Below, one piece after another: positions 1-14,002 of a stretch of DNA of 64,000 nucleotides. The DNA lies in NCBI GenBank assembly GCA_947579665.1, contig OX388341.1:930001-994000 (forward strand), in the 5' to 3' direction. Position 1 is the stretch's first letter, and every line of letters begins with the position of its first letter. Position numbers and translations under genes: made by a program. The notes under the pieces were generated by a model that ran no database searches, had not been told where the DNA came from, and saw only the letters and a program-made list of their open reading frames with translations. Source of the DNA: Sympetrum striolatum (lineage: Eukaryota > Arthropoda > Insecta > Odonata > Libellulidae).

Positions 1-3000
1 TATCTTCCAGAAGAATATGATGAACTACATTCGGTTTGACACCTCACGTTTCGAAGCACTTATTGTGGCATTACCGGATTGTATGCAGCCATTTGCGATT
101 AAACTGCTTCTCCAGCCATATTTCCATCGTCAAGTGCCAAATGCATTTCCCCGATCAATTTGTTTGAAGGAAAGGCGAAACGAATGAAAAACCGAGAAAT
201 AGGAATCCAGTGAACCCACTTATATCTCGAGTATTCCGATCCTGGAAAGGCCTTTCGAAGGAGAGCCATTGGAAATCTGTTACAATGAGAATAAAGCTCT
301 TTCGCTTCGTTGTGGTAATATTTATCGATCGAAATTGTTTTGCGTAGCTCATGAATAGAAGAAATATTCAAATTTATACGCATCGAAGAATTTCCGATAT
401 TTTTCAATCCGACCTGTATTTTTCTCAGCTTCGAGGTTAGTTACTATATCCTGGCTTATTACCTTTCAAGCTAAGAAAATCACATAAAATCATTTAACAG
501 AAGAAATACAGGATTAAATATGAATAAAAGAAACTTAACTCCTGAATTTAGTTATTTGAATTTTTCTCACGACCATTTTCCCTCGTTCTTGATCGCAAGG
601 AGGAAACGAATAAGGCAAGCCGTACAACCCGCGAAGTGTGCTGCGATTAAAAAGAACGCGATTTAACATCGCGCAGTCGAGATAAAATGAATTGGGCACG
701 GGTTTTGCATCTCATTTCATGAGCACTTGCTATCCCGGCAGCAAATTTGACAGCTAAGAAAACTTCAACGCGATAGCGGACAAAAGTGATTCAATTCTTC
801 GTAATATTTCATATGATTTGTCGAAACGCATGTTTTGTAAATCCCTCGCAAGAGATGAGTTCGGGATTTTGGATTGAGATTATACTGTTTGTCTGCGAGT
901 AATGCCTCGTCCATTCAGAATGATACATCTTAAAGGGACTGATTACTTACATAGGGTCTCTTCGAACAACGTACCGAACCCGAGGCTTCGACCGAAGGGC
1001 TTCTTTCATTGATGAATATTAGCTAACGCATTGATGGAATGGCCATGGAAGGTATTTCCGTTTCGAGTAATACGAGTCTTTCCAATGCTAAAATGATTTT
1101 CAATGCTTTCATCATCGTCGAATATTTTCAAAGTCCTTCCGAAAATTATGCAACGATTCCGAATTTAAAATGACTATAATTATTTGCTCTTTCAATCAAT
1201 GCTTCAAGATTCAATTTCTAATCTTCTATAATTGTTATGTACAATAAAATTTTTTCATTCTATATCTTTTCCATGATAAAGCAAATCTTATAGAATACCT
1301 ACTAGATTAGAATAATTGTGTAAATATGTTAAGCATTAATTCTGAAATTTTCTTGGATTTATCTAGAACTTCGTACCATATTATATGCATACTTATTATA
1401 TGCATATATGTATATTTACTATGCGTATTTATTATACACTCCATTTACTTTTAGAAACAAATTACAAAAAGTGAAGATTTTGAGAGAATATAGAGTAGTT
1501 GCGTTTATAATACCATTGTAACTTTGACGGAGGCCTAAAATGATTCAAAAATGTTAAACTATTTTTTCTGCCGAAGCACGGCTTCAAAAACAGCTTCCGT
1601 ATTCAAAGCGCCCCATCATATTCCAAAAAGAGCTCTCGGAGTTCTAAGGGAATGATCGTCTTCCTCACAAATCCGCAGCCAACGCATTCGAGTGTTATGT
1701 CCGCCCGTCCCTCTGCAGAACCACTGGACTGAAATCGATCTCGAAGACGCCATCGGAGTGTGCCAAGGGCAGCTCATTAGAAGATCGGAGATGACTTTGA
1801 TGGATAGTTAGGTCTCCGGAAAGTTTGGGAGAAAGTATGGGAAAATGGATGAAGTTTGTAAATGGATGAAGTTTGTAAAAGGAAAGAAGAGATCCACAGA
1901 GACATGCGCGTAAATTGATTTGGAGAGAACTGAAAGTCTCGTTTCTACTTCCGTTGACTTCCAGGAATATCATTGGATATCACAGACAACATTTTCATTG
2001 GGAAAACATTCAGACTTATGAATTTTTAAATAGCCTCATCTGAGCTTACGTAAATGAATCGCAAAATTTAGAAAAATATGATTTACGATTCTTAAAGTGA
2101 ATATATAGGATTTAAGATTAGAAGAAATTCACGTTCAGTAAATATTGGCGGAGAAATGCTGCCCTGAAAAATATATAATATTTACATTTTATTCTTCTCG
2201 AGTGTTAAAATGTGAGTATTAAGCATTAAATCGTTAATTATTTATATGTGTCTTTGGAAATAATTCATCGAAACCCGACGTTATGATAAACGAGGGGCTG
2301 AATTTTCTACAATAAGAAAAATCTTCGTAATGTGTTATAGCGTACAGAATTTAAATGAAAAGAAATGTAAGTGAACATATGAAAATATAGTATCGCTGTC
2401 GAAAATGTGAGAGTTATTGAGAGGAACGGTGAAGTGTTTGGATTTTTAGAGGGAATATTTCGGTGAGGAGGAAAAGGTACAAAAATGGGATTAACGAAGA
2501 CTCCTCAAATTGTAAACTAGGCAAACGTTTCATAACGTCTTTATTAATACGAAATTGAAGCTAAAATATATTAACTTAATCGCAAGTCGTCGCCATTCCA
2601 TTTTGAGGATATCGATAAATATGTACCATGCAAATAAAATTGCAAATCAAGGAAGAAATTGGATTTAAAAGCCAGTCAAAAACCAAAAGAAAATTCTCCG
2701 CGCTAGAGTTCATCACATCCACAAATGAGAAACACCTGCCCATGTTATTGCCTACATTTTTGTTTTAAAGAAGAGTATCATCTAATACCAGAAAAGGCAA
2801 TTCTAAATTTAGATGTTTTCGTAAGACGACAGCCAAATATGGTCACAGCGGGTTTCCAGGACAACGAGACACCGAACCCAGCTTCAGATGATCCATCTAA
2901 AGAGTAGAAGAGAGATCGATTTGAAGGATTGCCTCGTTCATTCATGAAGCACACTTCCTAAAGGCGGACACACTCTAAGAAGAGGAATCGAAGGTCGTGA

Positions 3001-5612
3001 TTCATTGAAGAGAAAATGGAAAGTGTTCTCTTGTAACGGAGCATCGCGTTACTCGAGGAGGGAGTTTGGGTCCGTTGGGATTGGCTCCGAGTAAAAGGGC
3101 AGAAGTATATAAGGGAATATATCGCAAACGAGAAAAACATAACAGGTCGAGTAGGAATCCTCTTTAATGCAGAAAGACCTGAATTTGCATAAATAGGAGA
3201 GATATTAATAAAGTTGGAAAAAATTACTCTTAACAACCCGTATATAGTGGAAGCGTATTATAGTTATTGATTAGTAATTAACCCCTTGGAAACAAGAATG
3301 TCATATTAAGAAATACAGGGGCGGGAGAAGTCTCTTATACGTCAATAATTTGCATGCGTTAAATGTTTTGCCATGGATCACTTCCAAATCAGTAAAATGT
3401 TGAAGTTTGAGAGATTTATAATCATTTTATATTTTCATAGAAGATAATTCCATTAAGTGAAGAGGCATTGAAAGGAACATTGAGGAAAATCATTTTTCCT
3501 TGAGTTCCAACTGATAAATGATATTTTGTTGATTGAAAAGTTGATTTAATTTGTATCTTCTTTCCTCTATAAACTTATCATTAAATGAAAGAAACGTAAA
3601 ATCAAAATATAGCGAAAAATATTAGAATAAGGGAAATGAGTAGCACCGAAAAATAGAGAAGAAATCATTTGTCGGAGAAAACGTTTGAATTATTCTCAAT
3701 GACTATCTTGAAGATACGACTCTAAATTGCTCATACTGAGTATCATAAACCGGGAACTTCTTAGCAACTTATCCTCCTGAATTAAATGGGTAGAAAAATA
3801 TTTCTCGTTCATACGTACTTTCTGAAAATGTTTGTGCATACAGAAATGAGAAAGAAGAGTCTCAACTATTCTGAAGTATGGGATTATTTCTAAAACGTGA
3901 TTTATTTATTCCTCTAAATTCCTTTTTTCCACTTTTTCATTATAATTCTTCCGGAAGGAGTGCTAATCAATTCGTAGTGCTACACTCTCAATACCATTAT
4001 TATTATTCTACAAAGTTGAGAAGAGGCCATAGTCAGGTGGTAATATTCCACGATTAAAATCATTCTTAAATAATAGCAGTAATAATTTTCATTCGTCCAA
4101 TGGAATACAAAGTATGCATAGGATAAGGATATTATGTATATTAAGGATGTTATTCAATAAAAAATTGGTTTTTGTACACAATTATTTCGCATTTCATAAA
4201 AAAGTCGTATTATTCTATCCGTAGCTATATAACGCTAGGTACAGCTATAAAATTAAGGATATCTTAATTCAAAATAATGTGTTTGAAAGAACTTAAGTGT
4301 CGTCAAGTTATGTGTATAATCCATATTGTTTTACTTGGTCACAGAATACTTTGGATTTGACGAGATCTTTTCTCAATTGGGATTACACGGAAGAGTAGAA
4401 TTTAAAGTCTCGATGATCTCGTCCAAAATAAAAATTTACGTATTTCTCTATTCTTCTTTTCTAAATTTGAATCAATTTTCGGGTAAGAAACTGAGAAAAA
4501 TCACAGGTAATTAGCCAAATTATTTCTAGTAATGTATGAGTATTTAGGCGTAAGGAAAAGTCAATGAGTCACAAATATCTACAGCTAAGATTTCTTAGGA
4601 ATCATTTTCTACTCCAAACACGCATTTCCTAGATAGGCGCTTTGCTGAAAATTGCAGAATCTGAAAATTTATTTTGGCTACCACGAATGCGAATAAAGGA
4701 TGAAGGAGTGGGGAGAGCTGCTTAGGGGAGTGGCAGAAATGCCGAGAAGAATAAATTGGAGGGCAAAAGGAGGGAAAAATTTACGGTCGTGATACGGATG
4801 AAACATTTTCCTGTTTCCTTAAGGAAAAACTTTAAGGTTGCTACTCAATTACTTCTGTTCCAAAAAGGTTTTTTGCGACTTCCAGAGAAGGGTTAGCGCT
4901 GAATCCATTCACGAGGGTAAAGGAATGCAGAAAAAGCTGAAGATGAAGGAGTTGGACGAAACGTCCATAAATCTCACGTCTGCTTCCGCAAATCCAGGGA
5001 AGAAATATTGCGGATTGGGAGTGGATTATTATTCATCTTGAATCGCATACGTGTGTATTGACGCAAACGAACGAACTACCAAAAACACGCATTCAAATAT
5101 GAATCCTACCTGAAAAATTAGAGAAAATGGAAGAAGAATTTAAAACATGCTAAATCTGTTTTGTATTAACTATCTTATGTGGAATAAGGACTTAAATCTA
5201 ATCGTAGACGACCGAAAATTATGGAAATATATTAAACAATATTTCGTCAAAATATATGTGATTATAACTGAACATCGCCGTAAAAATTCTCGTATACAAG
5301 ATAAGTCTCGTATCGCATTTCCCATCATGCATTGTGTTGTTCTCTTCCTCAATTCCTTTCCTTTATTCTTAAGGTCATCTGGCACCGCGAGGCTCATCTT
5401 CCACACACTTTTTCATTCCTGCCTACGCCCTCGTCCTCCTTTGTTTGCGTTAAACAATACATTTTTTATTTGATCCCTTTTGAAATCCAGAATTGACTCA
5501 AGCCGGTAAATGACGTAAGAACCCTTTCTATTACGTTTTCAGCAGATATACCAATACATATTTGAAAACGTAGCCAAACCTACCCTTAGAAGATTGTAGA
5601 AGGTCACAAATT

Positions 5613-5637
5613 TATATATATATATATATATATATAT
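5613..5637. repeat. (TA)n microsatellite
   Basis: About twelve uninterrupted TA dinucleotides. Ordinary simple repeat in AT-rich DNA; no function inferred. Confidence 0.9.
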
Positions 5638-8600
5638 GTACAAATAAGAAAAAATATCTGTAAAAGTTAGTCGAAAGAAAATATCTTAAAATAAACTCCA
5701 TACATAGTATAGTTGAACAGGTTTCATACAAATTAAATGTGTAATAGAAGTTATAAGTCTTTCATCTTTTTAACGGAGCGCTATTTTAAGTTTAAAGTAA
5801 ACATATTGCGAGAACGTAGAGGGTAGCGAGGGTAGAGTCCGTAGCAGAATACAGCGCTGGACGTCGATAAAACAAAAGAATGAAGATGTACAGAATACAG
5901 AAGATCTTCAGCACAGAATATCCGTCCGAGGGTCAGGTTCTATTCGAAAGCAAGGCATGAATGTGGGACAGGAATCATGGGTAATGAGTAAGGATGCGAA
6001 AGGCGATTGATAGGGAGGAAGTAGATGATAGCAGAGGTATTTGAAGATGATGGGGGAGCTGTGAGATTATTTGGAGAAGATATATCTGCGGGCGCGTGTG
6101 TGACCGGAAAGCGAATGAATGTAGAACTGTCGTTGATGAATTGGGCCTTCTGGTTCGTGTGTATACGTTGAAGAAGAACGGCTCTTTATCATTTCGGAAA
6201 GAATAGAGCCTTCCGAAAAAGTGAGATAAGAAGCTTTGGACATCGAAGGACAGCTCTGTCTTCCTTTTCTAATCCTAAAACTTCCGTGACGTGAATCCAC
6301 AAAAAATCGTGTCCTCGAAAGGTATTTATTCATCCTGCATAAATCTCTCGGCGGTCTTATGAAAAGTAATTCTTTTAAAAATGTTTCTCTGCTGCAATTA
6401 AAGTGAATTGTATCTGCGTTTTCCTTTCTCTCAGAAACAAAACCTCATCTGAAAGCGAAATACTAAATAAATGTGGACATAAATTATTACTATTTGTTCC
6501 TTATATATATCAATGTTAACATATGTTTGAAAGACGTCCAAATCTATGCAACTAAATTCATCGAAAACATCACTATCTTAAAGACCATATTTTAGGTGTC
6601 GATTCACTTAATTATTACTTCATATTATAAAAAATATGAATAATTATTACTGGAAGAGTAACTAAAATGGAAAGAGGGCTATGAAATATATTTTTACTTC
6701 GATGATTGTCTAAAATTAAGGCTTATCATCCTTCTTTAGTGCATAGCTCATAAAATATAAGTAAGCAATATTTTATTTATGGTTCACTCAAGGAATTGTG
6801 ACTAATGAATGTTAACTCATTCACAATGCCTCGACAAGAAAAACCCTTAATTTCATTCTTAAGTGTTTACATTTGTAAACAAGCCACATTTATTTTGTCC
6901 ACGAATTCATGAATGCTGACTCGTCTTCGGTTACGTAAGATAAATCTCGAGAAAGCTGAGGAACGTAGTTTAGCTGAGAGAGCAAGAGATCGCAGCTTTT
7001 ACTGCTGCACGTTCGGCTAATGAAAATACTGAAAACGTTTATGGATCGTCATGATTTGATTCTAAATGTACTTTAAATTTTTGGAGGAATATATTCTTCA
7101 ACTCTAGTTAAACTCGGTGCATGATTCCATAAGGTGTCGCCAGTTGATTCCTTATGATGGACCAATCTCGAAGGATACGCATTTGAAAGGTGTCGGAGGG
7201 AGCGGAGTTTCGTGACGATGGGGACAAATGGGCGTGAGAACAAAGCGGAGAGCACTCCGTGGGCTCTCCGGTTACTTTCAAAACTATTACGAAGGCACGA
7301 AACCAAAAAAATTAACGAGAATTCAAATTCGAACATTTGCTAAACCTCCCAGTAAATGATTTTATTCTAGAAGTCATAGTGAAACCGCTGAAGCAATGAA
7401 GATTCAACAAAATTCGATGAAAATCGGCTGATCGAGCGATGAATGAGCGATGAGCAAGTGGGGAGAGAAGTCGAAAAGATTAATTTGTCTGATTTATTCA
7501 GTCAGTTAACCGCCATTTCTAAAATAGAATGGACAGAATAGGAGGAAAGAGGGGAGCTAGGTAGCTAGGATATGAGAGGCAGGGGATATTTAGAATATGG
7601 GAATTACGATAGAATGGCACGGAATGCCTTGAGTATCTGGAGTAAACATTAATTGGAAAGCACACCCGTGGTCATGATGAGCGTCAATGAATTATCCGAC
7701 TGACGAATATTTCGACCTAAGATTTTTCCGGTACTTTCCGGAATCGGAAAACCAACAAAGATGCAGCTGATATCTGATTTGACACTTGTTTTTCAAATAT
7801 GCATCGTGTTTCACGCTATGCTTCATTACTGGGAATTAAAAAAAATACTATTTGAAAAAAACGTTAAACAAAATTTATTTTATGTTAATGTTCATTGCGC
7901 AGTTTAACACTCGTTTGGAGACCAATCTACTTGTATTCCAGTAGAAATGATCGAGGTCCATGATTGCCGTATGGATAAACTTCAAAGCACATGTCCTAGT
8001 GTGAGTGTGTGTGAGTCATAATAGGTACTGGTTATTCTACTATTCCGCTTACCCATTTTTTTGCTGCTTTAGACAAATAAAAACGGCAGTTCCCCAACTC
8101 CTTTCTTTCATGTCCACTTCTAGCAAAAGTGGTTTGTAATGGTAATATCCCGATAAAATAACGGTGATGCTCGATGTCGCGTGCATTCCTCTCTGCTCAC
8201 CCAATCGGGGGCATCCGAGGAAAAACATCTCAGAAGTGATGTTAACGACTGCTTTCTCTTCAATCTCTCACATCGCCATTCGCCTTTTCTCGTACTTTTT
8301 ATTCGTTTAGTCCATAAATTGAAAGTTGTGGCGGCTTTATTTTCGTTCTTCGATTGGATTGAGAACGTGGGAGAGCAGTGAATATTCGCATGTTTGGACG
8401 GAAGATGCAAGTGGGACGACCATCTTAAGACATTCCCGCCATCTGGGAAAGTCATTGTTAGATAATTGAACGTTGCGCGAACGTTGGCTTATTCGCGGAC
8501 ATAAATCTACGCATTAATATTCCGCTATGCTTACCGCTACGACCTTTAGCGATTTTGACTACCACGGGGAATTTTCTGAGGCTTCGGCATATGATTACCC

Positions 8601-10627
8601 ATCCAGCTTGCATCTGAGACCTCATATCAAAGTTTTATCTCCACACGTGTAAATTTTAACTTTCATTACTCTAAATATAATTGAATTTAGTTATCGAAGA
8701 AGTCGGCCGAGAAAAGAAAAAGTCATCGGATCCAAACGAAGAAATTGCCCATTCCATTTGATGCATTTATTCTTTCCGTCGATGAATTCCATTTTCTCAT
8801 TTCTGTTCGCAAAAACGGATGAGCACAGAGTAATTGCAAAACATCCATCTGCCTCCGACATCTTATTTTATGTCCATTAAAAAACAAAAGAAACTATTAA
8901 AGCGCTCTCCTTTTCCGCTAGAGGGAGTCTCTTTCCGTTGTTTTCGTTTTTCGAAGTGACAGCCGTTTCTGTAAAACCTTCGAAACGATTGGAGTAATCA
9001 TTCGATCCGCGTGTTTGGGAATCTCCATTTAAACGTCTTATTGAGAGGAATAATATCGGAGTGTTTGGAATGAAGTTTGAAAGATATAGAGAAAGGGAAA
9101 AAAGAATTTAAACGATTACAGCAAAGGGAAGTACATGCAGAGAGTTATAACCTTGACCAATAAATCAAAATCTCATTTAAAAGATGTTTAAAAGCAAATA
9201 AATGAACTGCACAAGCAAAAATGTGATTTAATTGAGAAAAATTTTTTATTTAGATCAATGAGAAAATTTAATGAGAAAAAATTACAATTATTAAAGGAAA
9301 AATCGAGATAATTCATCTAAGAAAAACAAAGAAATTATAATATTTGACAGATGAACCGTATCTCCATTAAGAACCCCTGAATTATCCATTAAAGCATTCT
9401 ACATTAATTAATACAGAAAGATGATGACAGAATGAGATACATTCAGACTACAAGTTGAGGAATGAATAATAAGAATCGTCTCTATTTGGGCGAGTAGGTA
9501 ACCATAGAAGTGAAAAAAGGAATGTTACCGGGGAGTCAAGAGTAAAGATTTAGCGAAAGAAATGAATACTTACTTCGATGCGTATTGAAGTAAGGGAAGC
9601 GGCTGAAGTGGGACGTAAATAAAACGACTTCTGAGGGAAGGCAAAAGAAGAAGTCGTTTGACGGGGAAAGTGAAGAAGAGTACGGCACGAGGATAGCGCG
9701 TGATATTCGAGATATACTCGTTTATTACAGGAGAAAGTGAGAAAGCGGGGATGCATTGGACAGTCGGAAAGGTGAGGAAGGCGGGCTGATTCGCTCGCAC
9801 TTTCCGAATTGTGCAAATCTCAAAGGCAAACAGTGGCCAGAAAATGGAGCTGAAAATCATTCTCCGCTTAGTTAATTCGGAAAGTAACTAACTCAGCCGT
9901 GAACAATTCTCTACTCATACAAAGGATATTAGATTCCGAAAATTCGATATGAATACGCTCATAATGATACTTAAAGTACAGGGATCGTACTCAGTAGGAT
10001 AATTATTAGAAATAAAAGGAAAAGGAGTTCAAGGTAAACTAAATCGTTGTTACTCTTCTTTGTTTCAGTGCGAGGAGTTCCCGCGTGTTCTGTTCTCAAA
10101 TTATTATCAGTTTATCTTCGGTCTCACATCACTGACCTCAAATACAACTAATGACAACTCCCGATGGGTGACAAAGAGGACAAACCCCACTAAAGGTTCA
10201 GTCATCATTTACCCGGCGTAACGATTGTATTTAAACAGTAAATAAAAAAAATTGCAATAATAATAACCGATTAACATCGGGAAGTTAACCCAGGTAGAAT
10301 GACTTACATATCATCTTCAATGTGATAGGGAGAAGTTAATTTTTTTGTGAAGTGAAGAAACCAAAAGCCGTAGAAAATCTGCACGCTGCCCAGAGACCTC
10401 TGCACTGCTCGAAAAAGGGAACAGTAAAAATTAACGAGCTATTACAACCCTTCTGTAGTACATCGCTAATTTATACAACGAAGCGCTTCACGTAGAATCA
10501 CGGCCAACCTACATCAAGATGAAGACATTACTAATTTTCTGGAGCGACAGAAAATGGTGATGCAGTTTAACTCACGGAGGGAGAGCATCTCTCGGAAAGA
10601 GTACGCGGAATTCGTGATGATTTCGGC

Positions 10628-10696
10628 CTTTCATAGTGCTCCCATCATGCCTTTCATAGTGCTCCCATCATGCCTTTCATAGTGCTCCCATCATGC
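10628..10696. repeat. three perfect copies of a 23-bp tandem repeat
   Basis: The unit starting CTTTCATAGTGCTCCCATCA occurs three times head to tail with no mismatch, so the array is young or kept homogeneous. It overlaps the start of a 70-codon open frame (10670-10882) that has no recognisable domain; 23 is not a multiple of three, so the repeat does not encode a repeated peptide in one frame. Confidence 0.9.
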
Positions 10697-13686
10697 TTTT
10701 CGTACGAAGATACGAAGGGGAACATCTGCAGCAAATCGAAGCCACGAGATGGCGCTAAGTGGGAAAAGAGAATAACGTCGTGCGCATTTGAACCGCGAGA
10801 GAAGGGAACATCCCAAGGACTGACAGTTGCTTCTCTTGCGAAAATTTCGGATGTTGAAACTTATGGGATTCAGAGAAAATGAACTAAGAAGGTAGAATTC
10901 GGAAGTATATGCGTTGAACTAGTCGTTACCTTCCCCCACTGATCTTCTAGAAATCTGCAAGACGCAAGCGTGAGCAATAGCAGATACCGTAATCTGCCTC
11001 TGATGATGAGCCCAAAGTTTGTGATCATATTTGCAAGTATGTTCTATCGCTAGCGTCATTTTGGTAAGATCCTTCGAGAAATCACAGTGAAAAACAAAAA
11101 TTAAAGAGATTAACAGATGTTTTCTAATATATTGTATGCTTCCTAATTTAATATTTAAAAGGATGGAAAAAATGCTATAGTAAAATAGGGTGCAGAAAAA
11201 TATAGGTTAAGAAATATTGCTCATGATTTTCTCAAAGTTGATCAATCACAATAAATCACGTTATCAATAACTAAATTAATATCTCAAAAAATAACAAAGG
11301 AGAACTTTTTCCTTTATTATAGATATCTGTAAAAAAAACAAGTTCTTCATCGATATAGATTTACTTGTTAGAATAAAATTACCATTCAGCTGAATTTTTA
11401 TTATTAGCAATTCACCTCCATTAAATTTACGAGGAAGTTAAACATGATTGTTTTTGATAAAACAGTATATTGCCGTTAAATCTAATGTAGGATTTTATAT
11501 ATAATAGAGGAAAATAGTATATTAGAAAGGTATATTAGATTAAATACTTGGGCATAAATTCAATAACACCTACTAATGACCTCTACTGAAGTCCGATTGT
11601 CATTATACCGTCCAGAAAAATCAGGAGAATTTGAGCGTCTTCTTCGTATTCCATTATTGCGAATCATTGCATTTCATTTCACATATATGTTTAGGGTGTA
11701 TTTGGATTTCCGCAATTTCATCACAAATCAACGCAATGCGAACAGTCTAAAGCAAGAGATGACAAGTCGAGACCTTAGTCAATAAGCCCAAGAATGACTT
11801 GAGGAAAAGTTTTGCTTGCGAAACAAAGCCTGTGTTTCCTTTAAAGAAAGAAAAAAGAGTCGTAATACTTTTCGAATTCTTTTGTTCCCCGCTCTTACGT
11901 CACCACCTCTCTGCCTTCGCTAGCAAAACATTCATTTCTAATCCTTTCTCTTGCACTAATATCCCTAGCCAAAGATCCCTTTCCTCTTTCTACTTGTGCA
12001 TTAAACTGCAGAATTTCTTCATTTTACTTCTCTCCACATAGAGAAGCCATTTTGATGTTTCGAAATTAATAACCGTTTTCTTCTGTTACAAATTAACAAA
12101 TTATCATTTACGCTATGGATGAGACCGAGTAAGTCAAATGTGAATTATGGAAACTGCTCGGTTTACGGGAATGTATTAGAAAATGAACTGCAAGCAAATA
12201 TTTTTTCGAAAATTACTCTTCAAGATAGGAGATTAACACTAGCTAATCGCCATTAGACCGATAATCCTTAAGGATGAGAGTGGTAAATCTGGGCTCTAAA
12301 TCTGCAGATAAAACCCAAAAACTAAAGGTGCAATCTCATCATATTCTTTTGGGAGAACGATCAACGAAGCGATTCGTATTTCAGTTCAAAAATGTGACTT
12401 CCAATTAGAATTGTAAATTAAAACGTATTCGTATACATAAATTATGATTTCTCAGCAGTCAGTTTCACTAAAGTAAACTTAGGAGTAAAATTATGATTCC
12501 ACATTGGAATTGTACCGTAAATCAAAAACAACTACTTGCAAACTGCACGTAAATAAACCTGACGTAAAGCTGAAATGCATCTTCGCTAACATTGTGGAAA
12601 TAAATAAAGGAAACGAAAGAGAGTTCCATATTTAAAACCTGAGAAGGGTGAGATTTCTTTCTGAGGTTAGATTGGTATCGATCGTAATCCCCTTAAGCGG
12701 ATGCATTTAGCAAATTAAAAACTCAAACGAGTGAGAGATGGAAAAGAAACAGTAAATAACCGGTAATAATTTAGTAATGTTAAGTGGTAAAATCTTAAGA
12801 AAACAGAGGTAATAGTGCAAAGGTAAAAAAACAATATAAATTACATAAGATTAAATTTAAATATATGTTTTGTAGAGGCCAAAGCGTGGGCTCGTGCAAT
12901 TCTAAGCCGGTAATTCATTCTTGAATTCTTGAATGGAAGTCACTAGTAGCACGAAATAAATTAAATTTGCTTGGTTTAAAACAAAAATCCATTACATTTC
13001 GTAGTTTCGATTATTTAAGTATCGTTCAGCCACTTATTTGCCCTCTTACACTTCACGTAATTGATATAATGCGCGTCATCACTTCGAAATAAACTTGCTA
13101 CTCGATTTAAGATAAACAGTAGTGAAAATAGTGGCACGACTGAGACTCGAAACACGATCTCTCATTCCTCGATCTGATATTTTAACCATTACCGAAAATA
13201 TAGTTTTGTCAACAAATATTTTCAAAGGAATAGTTAAAAAAAAAAAACAGAAAAATATGAGAGAAAATGGAGGGAAAGACGAAAATAACGGAAGAATAGC
13301 ACGGAATGAATCTCGCGTAATAAATGGGCGAACGCAGAAAGGGGACAATGCCTTCACGTCCGAACCTTTGGCATTGACCAAACTTTTAGATTCGTTGCTA
13401 TAATAAGACGCTGGCTTTATAATGGTTGCGTAAGCACTCTTAAATGAAACGGGAAACAGACTGGATCGAGTTTTACCGGGATTCGCCGCAGAATGCCATC
13501 ATTACATAGATATTATTCTAAGTACTACGAAGTCGGAATTACAATGAAAATGGGAATCTTATAATATGCGACACCAATAGCTCCGTCCGAATTTTCGGAG
13601 CGGAAATGGAATCTTCTCAGTTCAACGTTCTTCTTTAAACCATAGAAGAATTGAAAATAGATTTCTACTTTTCCACAAAGGTTTTT

Positions 13687-13743
13687 ATTCAGGAACTACC
13701 GGTTTCGGTATATTACCATCGTCAGGTTAAACAAAACTGAATC
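13687..13743 (-). ncRNA. hammerhead ribozyme, minus-strand copy (Penelope/retrozyme type)
   Basis: Read on the minus strand this is the mirror of the plus-strand copy at 13911-13967, identical base for base over the core: CTGACGA, a stem-loop, then GAAA, the palindrome ACCGGT and the cleavage triplet GTA. The plus-strand image GGTTTCGG at 13700-13707 marks the conserved GAAACC block. Both halves of helix I (ATTCAG and CTGAAT) are present. All invariant catalytic-core bases of the CUGANGA...GAAA consensus are kept, so it could be active, probably as a dimer because helix III has no loop. Confidence 0.7.
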
Positions 13744-13910
13744 ATCAAACTGCCGAGGAATACATTGTAATTTGAGTGATGACAGATAAAAATACAATGT
13801 AGAAGAGTTAGAAATTGGTTGTCATTGTATGTAAGTCTATTTCCAACTCTTCAACATTGTATTTTTATCTGTCATCACTCAAATTACAATGTATGTCTCG
13901 GCAGTTTGAC

Positions 13911-13967
13911 GATTCAGTTTTGTTTAACCTGACGATGGTAATATACCGAAACCGGTAGTTCCTGAAT
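13911..13967 (+). ncRNA. hammerhead ribozyme, plus-strand copy (Penelope/retrozyme type)
   Basis: Core box CTGACGA at 13929-13935 fits CUGANGA. Helix II is GGTA/TACC with an ATA loop (13937-13947). GAAA follows at 13948-13951. Helix III is the loopless palindrome ACCGGT (13951-13956), and the predicted cut is after A13957 (GTA, an allowed NUH triplet). Helix I pairs AAC (13926-13928) with GTT (13958-13960), then, across an asymmetric internal loop, ATTCAG (13912-13917) with CTGAAT (13962-13967). The minimal loopless helix III is the published hallmark of hammerheads in Penelope-like elements, which cleave mainly as dimers. Activity is inferred, not shown. Confidence 0.75.
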
Positions 13968-14002
13968 AAAAACCTTGTGGAGAAGTAATAATCTATTTTC
14001 AA

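Larger units (their letters stand above)
1..13650. other. no recognisable gene; AT-rich non-coding DNA
   Basis: I see no coding exon, RNA gene or full transposon here. The longest open frames are about 110 codons or less, lack family motifs, and are not flanked by splice sites that chain together. The region precedes the CPAP1 gene on the same strand, so it may hold its promoter and upstream untranslated exons, because the first coding exon opens with a splice acceptor. Small repeats inside it are listed separately. Negative statement only; non-coding RNA genes could be missed. Confidence 0.6.
13651..14002. repeat. long foldback (inverted repeat) with a hammerhead ribozyme in each arm
   Basis: The left arm (about 13651-13830) and right arm (about 13840-14002) are near-perfect inverted copies, with a short spacer around 13825-13845. 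Each arm carries the same hammerhead-type sequence, on opposite strands, so transcription of either strand would yield one. The outer parts read TTTTTATTCAGGAACTACC on the left and its complement on the right. Hammerheads with a palindromic helix III are known from Penelope-like retroelements (terminal pLTRs) and retrozymes, so this is best read as two inverted terminal pieces of such an element or a snap-back copy. No reverse transcriptase or GIY-YIG frame lies nearby. Confidence 0.8.
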
